Of a stretch of 64,000 bases of DNA, positions 35,967-45,717 are shown piece after piece. This DNA comes from Liquorilactobacillus hordei DSM 19519 (GTDB taxonomy: Bacteria > Bacillota > Bacilli > Lactobacillales > Lactobacillaceae). The stretch is taken from NCBI RefSeq assembly GCF_019443985.1, contig NZ_CP049303.1, positions 1 through 64,000 on the forward strand, read 5' to 3'. Numbering within the stretch: the first letter of the stretch is position 1; each line of letters starts with the position of its first letter. The notes under the pieces were generated by a model. The model saw only the letters and a list, made by a program, of their open reading frames with translations, searched no databases and was not told the origin of the DNA. A program made the translations under genes and the position numbers.

Positions 35967-37037
35967 TTATCCTTCAGGTGAAACTAAAATTTTAACTTGA
36001 TTTTTTTCAGTAGCTAAAGTTTTAATTCCTTGTTCAACAACTTGACTTAATGGAATTTTTTTAGTTACTAATTTACCGAAAAGTTCACGATGATTGTTCA
36101 ACATTCCCAAAACTTCTGGATATGAGTTGTTATAGCAAAGAGTAGTGATAATATCAATTCCTTGCATGATAACATCATTCGTCATATCTACCTTAAGGGG
36201 TTTCCCAAAAAGGGCAACGATTTGCAATGTTCCAGTTCTTTTGGTTAGTTTCAAAGCATTTTCAAATGTAGCTTGTACTCCCGCTGCTTCAAAAGAAACA
36301 TCAACTCCATTAGGACATTCTTTTCTAACTTCCTTCAAAACGTCAACCTTGGTAGGATTCAAAATTCTCTTAAGTCCTAATTCTTTTGCTTTGTTCAACC
36401 GATCTTGCGAAACATCAATTACAAAGACACGATTTGCACCTGCAAGTTTTGCTAAAATTGCTGTTAACAATCCAATCGGTCCGGCACCTTCAACGATAAC
36501 ATCTTCTCCAGCACGCAAACCACTTTTCTTGATTGCTTCAAAAACTACGGCTGTTGGTTCAGCCAATGCCCCTAATTCATAAGGCATTCCTTCTGGCATT
36601 TTATGTGCAAAGAAGGCATCTATATTAGCATACTCTGCAAAACCACCATCGTCTGAAAATCCCAAAAAATTACCCGCGCCATCTTTTGCAACGGCGTTAT
36701 TACAGAAGTTATAAAATCCTTTGCGACAATTTTCACACTTACCACATGCAATCAATGGTTCTACAGCAACTGCATCACCAACTTTTAAATCGTCAACATT
36801 AGCGCCAACCTTAACTACCTCACCTGCAAACTCATGTCCTAGTGTCATTGGAACTACTTTTCCGGTTAATGGATGAGCAACTGTTGGAAGCCCCCACCCC
36901 TCAAGATATGCATGTAAATCACTACCACAAATTCCACAATACTTTACTTTAATTTGAACTTGATTTTTCCTAGGTTCAGCAATATCAACATCTTCCAACC
37001 GAACATCTTTTTCCTCATAAATTCTTGCAGCTTTCAT
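35967..37037 (-). CDS. bdhA: Zinc-dependent 2,3-butanediol dehydrogenase
   Basis: 356 aa from the ATG at 37037. Medium-chain dehydrogenase with catalytic zinc ligands in KYCGICGSDLH and GHEFAGEVV, a structural zinc cluster CGKCENCRKGFYNFC, and the Rossmann turn EGAGPIGLLTA. The C-terminal LVTKKIPLSQVVEQGI and VKILVSPEG are very like Bacillus BdhA. It reduces acetoin or diacetyl to 2,3-butanediol with NADH. Sorbitol or threonine dehydrogenase are other possible names for the fold, but the neighbour alsD supports butanediol. A promoter with a cre-like site lies upstream. Confidence 0.85.
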   Translation of the reverse strand: MKAARIYEEKDVRLEDVDIAEPRKNQVQIKVKYCGICGSDLHAYLEGWGLPTVAHPLTGKVVPMTLGHEFAGEVVKVGANVDDLKVGDAVAVEPLIACGKCENCRKGFYNFCNNAVAKDGAGNFLGFSDDGGFAEYANIDAFFAHKMPEGMPYELGALAEPTAVVFEAIKKSGLRAGEDVIVEGAGPIGLLTAILAKLAGANRVFVIDVSQDRLNKAKELGLKRILNPTKVDVLKEVRKECPNGVDVSFEAAGVQATFENALKLTKRTGTLQIVALFGKPLKVDMTNDVIMQGIDIITTLCYNNSYPEVLGMLNNHRELFGKLVTKKIPLSQVVEQGIKTLATEKNQVKILVSPEG

Positions 37038-37084
37038 AATCAACGACTTTCCATCTTTAAAATTTTAAGCAAGTGCAGTTCATT

Positions 37085-37135
37085 TGTAAGCGCTACCCTC
37101 AAAGAAAGTATAGTCGTAAAATAATTATTTTTCAA
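37085..37135 (-). promoter_or_regulatory. Promoter and cre-like site of the butanediol dehydrogenase gene; gap 37044-37367
   Basis: Minus strand TTGAAA (37135-37130), 17-nt spacer, TATACT (37112-37107). The cre-like TGTAAGCGCTACCC (plus strand 37085-37098) matches 12 of 14 consensus positions and sits at the expected start point. The rest of the gap shows no clear terminator for the surface-protein gene to its right. Confidence 0.6.
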
Positions 37136-37367
37136 TATGTTTTTCTATAAAATCTAAGATAATTTAAAAAAGTACAGCTACTAAATTTACTCTGGCATCA
37201 CAGCCTTAATTTCTACTATAGACGAAGAAAAGTTTAATTATGTGTGTCATTTGCAAAACATGATTATACGAAATCATTAATGAAAACACATTAAAAATAT
37301 TTTATGCTCACATCCTTATTTTTCACTTCTAGAACTGATCTTAAAATAAGATTCCTCCGCACTACTA

Positions 37368-39622
37368 TCATCGTCTACTAAAGTTGACAGAATATGCCAA
37401 AACGGCAAGAATCTTAGCAACTTCATGTCCAGTTCCAGCTCCACCTCCACCAACTTTAGGAATCAATGTATGATTAACATCCACTGCACTACCAGAAGTA
37501 CTAAAGAATTGATTGAGTAGTCCGTTATGATTCTCGCTAGTACTGTCACGAAAACTAAAATCATCTCTGCCCTGCTTGTTTTCTATTGATAACTTCGCAT
37601 TTTTTTGAAACTTTTCTTTCTTCGCAACGTATACATTAACATTCTTCTGGGTTCCCTTTGAATTACTGTAAATTCCATTCCAATTATTTTGTAACTGGTA
37701 CCCATATTTTTCCATTGTTGCGGCCACAACTTTAATTGGATAAAAACCATTTTGTTTTGGCAATACATCAGTTTTTACAATTTTATTTGTATCTTGATCA
37801 ATAAAATGAACATAACTTACTGCTTCGTCAACAACTTTTTGCTTTGTTTCAACCAACTCTATAATTTGTTTGACCTCATCTTCTAGATTGTCCATCTTCA
37901 CTGCAGTTGCTTTTGGATATGCATTCTGTTGTAATTTTGTATTCTTATTTGTATCTAAATCTGAACCTGTTTTTGTGCTTGTATTTGAACCAGGATTAGA
38001 AGGTGACTCTGGAATTATTTCAATTGGTAATAAATTAACTGTATAGATTAAGGTTTGTCCATCTTGATTAAAGACAACTCCATTTTCTGGTAAATTGCTA
38101 GATTTAACAAAGTAATCTTGATTTTCAATCAATGCTATTTCATCTGCCAATTTATAGCTTGAAGTTGTACCAAACTTACCACTAAGTTGCTTTTCAAAAA
38201 TTACATTACCTGTTAAGTTATCAATAAATCTTACTACAGCCTTTTCATCTCTTGGTGAATACTTAACAATATAGTCTGCATTACTGCTATCTTGGTTTAT
38301 ACCTGTAGTCTCTGGAACAGTCGTTTGAGCTGCATCATAACCTTCAACTTTAGGTGATTCAACTTTGCTGAACACTGTTCCGTCTTCCGGTGTCCATGAA
38401 TTGGTTGTTTCTCCTGTCACTTCATCTCTCACAATCTGATTAATAAATGTCAGTTTCTGGATGTTATCAGCAGCTGCCTTGCTTCCATCATCATATTCAT
38501 AACTAATCTTTTGTTGAATGGTTTTCTCATTTGTGATTGTTGTTGTTTTATGCTTTAAATACACCGAAAAGATCTGATTCTTTGTATCATCAATATCAAA
38601 ACGGGAAGAATCCGTCAAATCTGTTTTCGCTGTATCAACCTCATACCCTTCATTCTCATAATCTTCTATCTTTACATCTGGATACTTAATTAGGGAATTA
38701 GAGTTCCCACTCATATTACTTGATCCCAATGTTTCACCCGTATTTTCATCTATATAATTAATTGTCGCATTCTGTGAAGCAACATATTTCATATAATCAA
38801 ATCTGAATGTCTGTTCAGCCGATAGTGCACCCGTTGAGGCCGCTATTGAGAATGAATATTGCGGGTTTTGAGAATTTATTTTGCTAGCTAAACTTTCACT
38901 GAAAGTCGTATTATCCAGTACAACACTAAGTATTTTTGTTGCTGCATCATACTTTATATCTAAATCATGCAATTGACCGTCTTCAAAAGAAGATCCCATT
39001 TCCTGCACAGATTGCTTATCAATTGTTCCCCTTCCGGTTGCATCAGTTGATACAAATGCTCCATATGGTGTTGATAATCCTTCATCTGAATCACCATCTA
39101 TACCGCCATAATTCGAATAAGTATCAAGTTTCCAGCCGAAAACGCCGGGAACTCCATATATTCCGACATTTCCACCATATATATTGTTACTGCTACTATA
39201 TTGACTTCTGTCACCTTGATAAAAAGCAAAGCCTATGCCATCAGCAACTTTTGCTGTAGATGTACTCTCCCCGACATTAATTGCGCCTTTTATCTCAAAA
39301 GAATTGTTTAAATTAATTAATCCCTTAAAAGTAATATTTCCCGCTTGATTGGTGGTTGTAGTAAATAGTTGCACGCCAGTTGAATTATCATAATTATTAA
39401 CAGCATTACCATTTTGTGTGAAATAGTTCAAAAAATCATCTTTTGAAATTGTCGTATAGGTATTCTCGTCAGACTGATTTGTTGCCGCATCAGTGTCTTC
39501 TGCATTGACTGAAGGCACAACAGTATAAATATTAGAAATTATCGTGCAGACAGTAAGGTACTTGTAACCAAACCTGTCAAAACCCATGTTTTTTTTTTAT
39601 TTTTCCCAGTCTCATTCTTCAT
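37368..39622 (-). pseudogene. L-type lectin / MucBP surface protein, frameshifted in its signal peptide
   Basis: With the ATG at 39622 (SD GGGAG) translation gives MKNETG then KNKKKTWVLTGLVTSTLL, a signal peptide, but stops at SAR*. The mature protein is open in the next frame from the same place: TIISNIYTVVPSVNAEDTDA and on for about 720 residues. Domains: legume-type L-lectin (about 45-270; DGIGFAFYQGD, VFGWKLDTYSN), MucBP-like repeats with YIDENTGETLGSS and RFIDNLTGNVI, a Ser/Thr/Asn linker and a further bundle. It ends in LIPKVGGGGAGTG, a hydrophobic stretch, and RR. One base lost would silence export. The gene follows an Mga-like regulator. Confidence 0.75.
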
Positions 39623-39653
39623 ACGATCATCTCCCACATTGACACAGTTTTTC

Positions 39654-41051
39654 TTATTTTGTCTTGCCTGATTGATACTTACGTTGTTTTATTTCTACTA
39701 TTTTTTCACCCAACTCTGCCCAATCAAGCGGAGTTGGTGGCTTCAACCAAATAACTTGATTAATTAGCTGATACTCAATATATTGATCACTTAAATACAA
39801 ATCTGTTTCACTAGTCAATACATTTGAGACATCTACATTGATATTCACATAGTTTTTAAAAAGACTTAGAATATAGGAATTAACATATGGTCCGCCTGAA
39901 AAATCTATACATAAGATTACACGATCTTTCAGTGAAAACGGAATTTCTGAAGTTAGCATCGAAGTTATGATGTTAAAGTATGCTCTTTTTTTATCTGGAA
40001 TCATCCAGTGCTGCTCTAACTCATCAACTATCCTACTTACCCTATTATTTAAAAATGGATAAACGTCCGCAAAATACTGAATATTCAAACTAAATTGATC
40101 GGTCTGAATAAAACAAATTCTATCTAAAATCACTTGTGAACTAATTTCATTACAGAGTTTTGTAATCTCATCTTGATAATTATTTTTCTCCCTAAGTAAC
40201 TCTTCTATCCCATTCAAAAAAGTCTGCGTGATTTCACTAAAATTCTCGCGTTCTTCTTTTTTAAAAGCAGCCGCCGTTAGCTCTCCTACGTTCATTATTC
40301 CTGCATAATAGTAAAACTGAATAACAAACAGCGTTTCTCTTTGCAACTTTTTCTTCGTTATCGGTAAGAATGTTAATAAAGAAGAATCAGCAAGTTCATT
40401 AGAAATAACCAGACTCTCCTCAGAAATGATTTTCTTGCTCAGTACTCTTTTTTCTACGATCCAGAGCATCAATTCAGCCTTAAACTTTTGCGTATTTGAA
40501 ATACTCTGCAAATTTTTATTATTTCTCATATTTAAATGCTCAAGTTTTGCTGGAAAGGCACCAAAAAAAGCAAAAGAATTATAGATGAAATAACGCAAAT
40601 CAGATTCTTCATCTACTTGCCGGACATTCGAAAACTCTTCATATAGCTTGTCATATTTATTTTTTTGCTGGTAGAAAAAAGTTTTGGGCCATGAATACTT
40701 TACTTCTATCTTCTGAAAGCTTGGAAAATTGCCTTCATCCAGAACTTCTATCATAAGTACTCGCATCGGAGATAATTCAAAATAATACTTCTTCATCATA
40801 CTTAATGTATGACGCGAAAAATTCTTGGCAGGAATAACTGTGTGTGCATTAATAATCATCCCTGAATATTCCGTCAACAACTTAATATCATAGTTTAGAC
40901 TCTCCAACAAATTTGCAACTTTATAGCGAGACATACTCATACTTTCTTGTAAATTTCTGAGTTCTATTTCCCTGTTAGGATTATCTAAAATTCTTGTAAA
41001 CAAGTTAATTTTGTCACGTTCAAAATCATTCAAGACATTCAAAAATTCCAT
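39654..41051 (-). CDS. Mga-family transcriptional regulator
   Basis: 465 aa. N-terminal HTH_Mga (ELRNLQESMSMSRYKVANLLESLNYDI) and a second winged helix (MRVLMIEVLDEGNFPSFQKIEVKYSWPKTFFYQQKNKYDKLYEEF), followed by a long PRD-like helical body and a C-terminal EIIB-like fold (RVILCIDFSGGPYVNSYILSLFKNY). Mga-type proteins activate surface adhesin genes in streptococci, enterococci and lactobacilli. Its gene ends 31 bp before the start of the lectin-type surface protein on the same strand, so that gene is the likely target. Confidence 0.83.
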   Translation of the reverse strand: MEFLNVLNDFERDKINLFTRILDNPNREIELRNLQESMSMSRYKVANLLESLNYDIKLLTEYSGMIINAHTVIPAKNFSRHTLSMMKKYYFELSPMRVLMIEVLDEGNFPSFQKIEVKYSWPKTFFYQQKNKYDKLYEEFSNVRQVDEESDLRYFIYNSFAFFGAFPAKLEHLNMRNNKNLQSISNTQKFKAELMLWIVEKRVLSKKIISEESLVISNELADSSLLTFLPITKKKLQRETLFVIQFYYYAGIMNVGELTAAAFKKEERENFSEITQTFLNGIEELLREKNNYQDEITKLCNEISSQVILDRICFIQTDQFSLNIQYFADVYPFLNNRVSRIVDELEQHWMIPDKKRAYFNIITSMLTSEIPFSLKDRVILCIDFSGGPYVNSYILSLFKNYVNINVDVSNVLTSETDLYLSDQYIEYQLINQVIWLKPPTPLDWAELGEKIVEIKQRKYQSGKTK

Positions 41052-41435
41052 ATGTGTACACCTTTACTCTTAAATTAAAAATTTGATACCTTTTTACTAA
41101 ATTATATCAAATTCGTTTCAAAAGTTATACAAAAATTATTAAGTTAGTATCGATATGATTGATTGTAAAAGCATCCTATTAGTTGTCTATCATTTATTTT
41201 CATACTAAACATGCTTTGCCAGTCAAAATTTTGATGTCTTACTGTTATAGCTCTTTGAACATGATGTAATTATATAGTACTTACAGGTTTTCATAGTTTC
41301 TTTTTTTTTACTTTTTTTCAACAATTACAAACTCTCCTCTTTTGTTCTTAATTATTTGCTTTATACATTATTTTGCTAATAAAAACATATTTATTCATAA
41401 AATTAACAAATATTTGGTTTTTTATTAAAAAACTA

Positions 41436-41464
41436 TTGAATTTTAAAAATTTATAGCTTATAGT
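41436..41464 (+). promoter_or_regulatory. Promoter of the arginine operon; gap 41052-41520
   Basis: TTGAAT (41436-41441), 17-nt spacer, TATAGT (41459-41464). It is followed by the ARG box at 41477 and the SD AAGGAG of argC. The left part of the 469-bp gap is AT-rich and shows nothing else clear apart from an ATTCAT-type half-site near 41393. Confidence 0.7.
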
Positions 41465-41476
41465 TATCTTCATCGA

Positions 41477-41494
41477 AATGAATTGTTATTCACA
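41477..41494 (+). promoter_or_regulatory. ARG box (ArgR operator)
   Basis: TGAAT-TGTT-ATTCA at 41479-41492 is a perfect palindrome with the four-base spacer of the ARG box. It lies just after the expected start site, so arginine-bound ArgR would block transcription. A further TGAAT half-site follows at 41500. Confidence 0.8.
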
Positions 41495-41520
41495 ATAAAT
41501 GAATTTAAAGGAGTGATTCC

Positions 41521-42552
41521 ATGCACATCGCAATTTTGGGAGCAACTGGATATAGTGGAAATGTTCTCTATAATTTGTTATCACAACATCCCAATGTTGA
41601 AACAATAAATCTATATGGACATGAAGGGGGCAAGAGTTCCCGCTTCCTCGATGATGAAGTTCCTGCTTTTTTTTCTGCTCATCTTTCTATCTTGCCTTTC
41701 AAACCAAAAGAAATCATGGAAAATAATGACTTACTTTTTTGTGCGACCCCTGCTGGAGTTACAAAGGATCTGATGGAACCCTTTATATCAGCTGATTTTC
41801 CCGTAATTGATTTATCAGGTGACTTTCGCTTAAGCAATCCTGCCATATACGAGAAGTGGTATCACAAGGAGGCTGCTCCCGCAAATTTGTTAGAAAAAGC
41901 TACGTACGGATTGGCAGAATTCCCTGAAAAAAAACCTAGTAAATACCTTGCAAACCCTGGGTGTTATGCAACTGCTACATTACTTGGGTTAGCTCCATTA
42001 GTTATCAACCACATGATTCAACCCGATTCGATTATTGTGGATGCAAAATCGGGTGTTTCAGGTTCAGGGAAAAAATTAAGTCCAAGTAGTCAATACAATT
42101 TTATAAATGAAAATGCATGGCTATACAAAATTAATAAGCATCAGCACATTCCAGAAATTATGCAAAAATTGAATGATTGGGATTCTCATATCCCAGCTAT
42201 TCAATTTTCAACAACCTTGATTCCAGTTACTAGAGGAATTATGGCAACTATTTATCTTAAGCCACTTAAAGAATATACAAACGAGCAATTATTTAAATGT
42301 TTCCATCAGTTCTATGACGATGCACCTTTTGTCCGTTTCAGAGAAAATGAACTTCCAACTATCAAGGATGTTACTGGTTCAAACTTTTGCGATATTGGAA
42401 TCAACTATAATCCAATTACTAATACGATTGCGATTGTTTCTGTAATTGACAACTTGATGAAAGGAGCTGCAGGGCAAGCCATTCAAAACTTCAACCTTCT
42501 TTGTAACTTTGAAGCTACCAGCGGCTTACCATTATTACCAATTTTTCCTTAG
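41521..42552 (+). CDS. argC: N-acetyl-gamma-glutamyl-phosphate reductase
   Basis: 343 aa. NADPH-dependent third step of arginine synthesis. N-terminal Rossmann motif IAILGATGYSGNVLYNLL, catalytic cysteine in ANPGCYATATLLGLAP (near 149), and C-terminal HQHIPEIMQ and DNLMKGAAGQAIQN (near 320) are diagnostic. First gene of argCJBDF. SD AAGGAG. Confidence 0.96.
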   Translation: MHIAILGATGYSGNVLYNLLSQHPNVETINLYGHEGGKSSRFLDDEVPAFFSAHLSILPFKPKEIMENNDLLFCATPAGVTKDLMEPFISADFPVIDLSGDFRLSNPAIYEKWYHKEAAPANLLEKATYGLAEFPEKKPSKYLANPGCYATATLLGLAPLVINHMIQPDSIIVDAKSGVSGSGKKLSPSSQYNFINENAWLYKINKHQHIPEIMQKLNDWDSHIPAIQFSTTLIPVTRGIMATIYLKPLKEYTNEQLFKCFHQFYDDAPFVRFRENELPTIKDVTGSNFCDIGINYNPITNTIAIVSVIDNLMKGAAGQAIQNFNLLCNFEATSGLPLLPIFP

Positions 42553-42579
42553 CATATAAATTCAAAGGGAGTTTAGAAA

Positions 42580-43782
42580 ATGATAACTACTAAAAAATTT
42601 GTTGAAACAGAATTCGACTGGCCAAAAGGATTTTACAGCGATGCAAAACATATTGGTCTCAAGCATAAAAAATTGGATTTTGGCTGGTTATATTCTAAAG
42701 TACCGGCTACAGCGGCTGGCGTTTACACAACTAACAAGTTTTGTGCAGCCCCAACAGCAAAAACAAAAGAAATAGTTAGTCAAAACCACAAATTACAAGC
42801 AATTATTGCTAATAGTGCTATTGCTAATTCTTGTACAGGACTTCAAGGAGAAAAAGATGTCCTCACAGAACAAAAGTTGGTTGCTCAAAAATTAGAAATC
42901 AATCCTGACCTTGTTGGCGTTGCCTCAACTGGGTTAATTGGTACATGCTTACCCATGGATAAGATAGAACAAGGAGTTACGGAACTAAATTTAACTTCGA
43001 ATACTGATCTTACAAAGGCTATCTTAACTACTGATACGAAACAAAAAATCGTAAGTGTTGATTTCAAAATTCAAGGCGTCAATTGTAAAATATCTGGTTT
43101 TGCTAAAGGATCAGGGATGATTCATCCTAAAATGGCAACCATGCTTGCTTTTATTACAACTGATGTTGCGATAGCAGATGATACCTTACAAGCTTTGCTT
43201 AGTGAACTAACAGATGTTACGTTTAATCAAATCACAGTTGATGGCGATACTTCGACAAATGATATGGTTTTAACCTTAGCAAATGGGATGGCCGGCAACG
43301 AGGAACTTACTAAAGAAAATTCGGATTATCAAACTTTCAAAGACGTTCTTCATTTTGTTTTACAAAAATTAGCACAAAAAATTGCTGCTGATGGTGAAGG
43401 CGCAACTAAATTAGTTGAGGCAAATGTCTTAGCAGCACAAAACAAGCCAGATGCACAAGCGATTGCTAAAGCAATTGTTGGTTCAAATCTTGTTAAAGCA
43501 GCTCTTTTTGGAGCAGATCCTAACTGGGGAAGAATTATCAGCACTATTGGAGCAACTCCAGCGACGTACAACCCGCAAACAATTGATATTAAAATCAATG
43601 AATTCTTGGTTGTTAAGCAGAGTCTAGCTGTTGATTTTGACAAAGAAGAAGTTAGCAATAGTCTTAAGCAAGATGTAATTACACTAACAATTGACCTTCA
43701 TGACGGACAGTACGACGGTCAAGCATGGGGCTGTGACTTAACCTATGAATACGTAAAAATCAACGCAACCTATAGTAGTTAA
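42580..43782 (+). CDS. argJ: Bifunctional ornithine acetyltransferase / N-acetylglutamate synthase
   Basis: 400 aa. Recycles the acetyl group from N-acetylornithine to glutamate, so the pathway needs no separate ArgE. The self-cleavage site before the nucleophile threonine is in KGSGMIHPKMATMLAF (near 188-203). Other marks are QITVDGDTSTNDMV and DGEGATKLVE, and GADPNWGRIISTIG near the end. In-operon spacing of 27 bp from argC. Confidence 0.96.
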   Translation: MITTKKFVETEFDWPKGFYSDAKHIGLKHKKLDFGWLYSKVPATAAGVYTTNKFCAAPTAKTKEIVSQNHKLQAIIANSAIANSCTGLQGEKDVLTEQKLVAQKLEINPDLVGVASTGLIGTCLPMDKIEQGVTELNLTSNTDLTKAILTTDTKQKIVSVDFKIQGVNCKISGFAKGSGMIHPKMATMLAFITTDVAIADDTLQALLSELTDVTFNQITVDGDTSTNDMVLTLANGMAGNEELTKENSDYQTFKDVLHFVLQKLAQKIAADGEGATKLVEANVLAAQNKPDAQAIAKAIVGSNLVKAALFGADPNWGRIISTIGATPATYNPQTIDIKINEFLVVKQSLAVDFDKEEVSNSLKQDVITLTIDLHDGQYDGQAWGCDLTYEYVKINATYSS

Positions 43783-43806
43783 TATTTAAAGAAAGGAGCC
43801 TACAAG

Positions 43807-44571
43807 ATGGAGAATTTAATTGTAATTAAAATTGGTGGAAATTCGATTGAAACACTGACACAGACCTTTTTCTCACAAATTCGCCAATGGATGCTAGCGG
43901 ACAAACAGATTTTGATAATCCATGGTGGTGGGAGTAAAATTTCTGAATTATCTGATAAGCTCAAAATTCCGGTAAAAAAAATTGATGGCATGCGTGTCAC
44001 AGATGCAGCAACTCTCGAGCTAACACGTATGGTCTTACTAGGACAAACACAGCCACAACTATTAATGAAATTAACAAAAGCGAATATCCCCGCAATTGGT
44101 TTGAATGCAGCTGATGAATCTATCTTAGATGGCTCCTTTCTTGATAAAGAAAAATATGGGCTCGTTGGTAAAATTAATAAGGTTAACGATAAATTGCTCG
44201 ATGAAGTTTTGGAAAAGCATGTCGCAGTTCTAGCACCAATGGCATTAACAGCAAAACAACAATGGTTGAATGTTAATGCAGATACTGCTGCTTCAAAAAT
44301 AGCTGGCCTCTTAAAAGCAAAGAAATTATACCTTATGACAGATGTTCCAGGTGTTCTTCATGAAGGAGCGATTGTCCGAAATCTTTCACCTAGCACTGCT
44401 GCTAAATTGCAGGAACAAAAAATTATTACTAAAGGAATGCAGCCAAAGATTAAGGCAGCATTCAGTGCATTGAATCTTGGTGTCCCAAGTGTCCAAATTA
44501 CTAATCAACTTTCTACTTTAGGAACAACCATTATCCAGGAAGGAGCGAATGAAAATGCAATCTATCTTTAA
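43807..44571 (+). CDS. argB: Acetylglutamate kinase
   Basis: 254 aa amino-acid kinase. Phosphate-binding KIGGNSIE and IIHGGGSKIS at the start, IDGMRVTD for substrate, and the C-terminal LMTDVPGVLHEG. It lacks the N-terminal helix of arginine-inhibited forms, so feedback may be weak; this is inference from length. Its 3' end overlaps argD by 17 bases. Confidence 0.95.
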   Translation: MENLIVIKIGGNSIETLTQTFFSQIRQWMLADKQILIIHGGGSKISELSDKLKIPVKKIDGMRVTDAATLELTRMVLLGQTQPQLLMKLTKANIPAIGLNAADESILDGSFLDKEKYGLVGKINKVNDKLLDEVLEKHVAVLAPMALTAKQQWLNVNADTAASKIAGLLKAKKLYLMTDVPGVLHEGAIVRNLSPSTAAKLQEQKIITKGMQPKIKAAFSALNLGVPSVQITNQLSTLGTTIIQEGANENAIYL

Positions 44572-45706
44572 AACATACAACAGATTTCCCTTCGAAATAG
44601 TTAAAGGTGAGGGTGTCACTTTATTTGATGAAACAGGAAAGAAATACCTTGATCTGACCAGTGGAATTGGGGTTTGCAACTTAGGATACAGTTCAAAGAA
44701 AGTTAAAAACGCCGTAAGTGCCCAACTAGATAAAATTTGGCATACTTCCAATCTCTATGAGAGTCAATTGCAAGAAGATGTCGCCGAATTATTGATTAAA
44801 GGTGCTGACAAGAAAGTATATTTCTGTAACTCTGGTACGGAAGCTAATGAAGCAGCGTTGAAGCTAGCTCGTAAGGCAACTGGAAAAAGTAAAATGATGG
44901 CATTTGATCACTCTTTCCATGGTAGAAGCTATGGTTCACTCTCATTAACTGGTAACGAGAGTCTCAAAGAAGGCTTCGGACCATTCTTATCTGATATTGA
45001 ATTTGAAAAATACAATGATTTTGATTCTATTGAAAAAATTGATAATTCATTTGCGGCCGTTATCTTAGAAGTAATTCAAGGAGAAGGCGGTATTGTTGTT
45101 GGAGACTCCGAATGGTTACACGCTATTGCAGCTAAATGCAAGGAGAGTAATGTATTACTGATTATTGATGAAGTTCAAACAGGTATGGGGAGAACTGGAA
45201 AGTTATTTGCTTACGAAAATTATGACTTGGATCCTGATATTGTAACTGCAGCAAAAGGCCTTGCCAACGGTATCCCGGTTGGTGCGACGATTGGGAAAGC
45301 CGAACTGGCAGATGCTTTTGGACCTGGTTCTCATGGTTCAACTTTTGGTGGCAATCCACTCGCAATGAGCGCTGCAACTGCTGTATTAAAAACGCTAGAT
45401 TATGATTTTTTAAATAATGTTCAGCAAAAGGCTAGTTTCTTATGGTATTTTCTTGAAAAAGAAATTACTTCATTAGATGTTGTTGACTCAATCTCTGGCA
45501 AGGGCCTAATGATTGGCATCCACATTAATCCTTCAGTCCCAGTTAATCAGGTAATAACTGAGCTACACAAACTAGGTGTATTGACGCTTTCGTCGAGAAG
45601 CAACACACTTCGTCTTCTTCCACCACTAACCATCATGAGTTCTGAATTATTGGAAGGTGTTAAAAAGATAAAAGAAGTTCTACAAAATGTAACGGTGAGC
45701 TTATAA
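44555..45706 (+). CDS. argD: Acetylornithine aminotransferase
   Basis: 383 aa from the second ATG, nine bases after AAGGAG; an ATG two codons earlier is too close to it. PLP-dependent class III transaminase: [50 protein letters not shown], and the PLP lysine in [15 protein letters not shown] (near 237). It converts N-acetylglutamate semialdehyde to N-acetylornithine. Overlap with argB indicates coupling. Confidence 0.95.
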   Translation: MQSIFKTYNRFPFEIVKGEGVTLFDETGKKYLDLTSGIGVCNLGYSSKKVKNAVSAQLDKIWHTSNLYESQLQEDVAELLIKGADKKVYFCNSGTEANEAALKLARKATGKSKMMAFDHSFHGRSYGSLSLTGNESLKEGFGPFLSDIEFEKYNDFDSIEKIDNSFAAVILEVIQGEGGIVVGDSEWLHAIAAKCKESNVLLIIDEVQTGMGRTGKLFAYENYDLDPDIVTAAKGLANGIPVGATIGKAELADAFGPGSHGSTFGGNPLAMSAATAVLKTLDYDFLNNVQQKASFLWYFLEKEITSLDVVDSISGKGLMIGIHINPSVPVNQVITELHKLGVLTLSSRSNTLRLLPPLTIMSSELLEGVKKIKEVLQNVTVSL

Positions 45707-45717
45707 GGAGGTATAAT

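Noticed and set aside
38936..39259. Plus-strand ORF of 107 codons antisense to the lectin gene.
   Set aside because: His/Leu/Tyr-rich, without SD or family likeness; antisense shadow of a real gene.
41380..41420. Second ARG box near TTATTCATAAAATTAAC.
   Set aside because: Only one half-site fits and it is upstream of the -35; kept as a remark, not as a feature.
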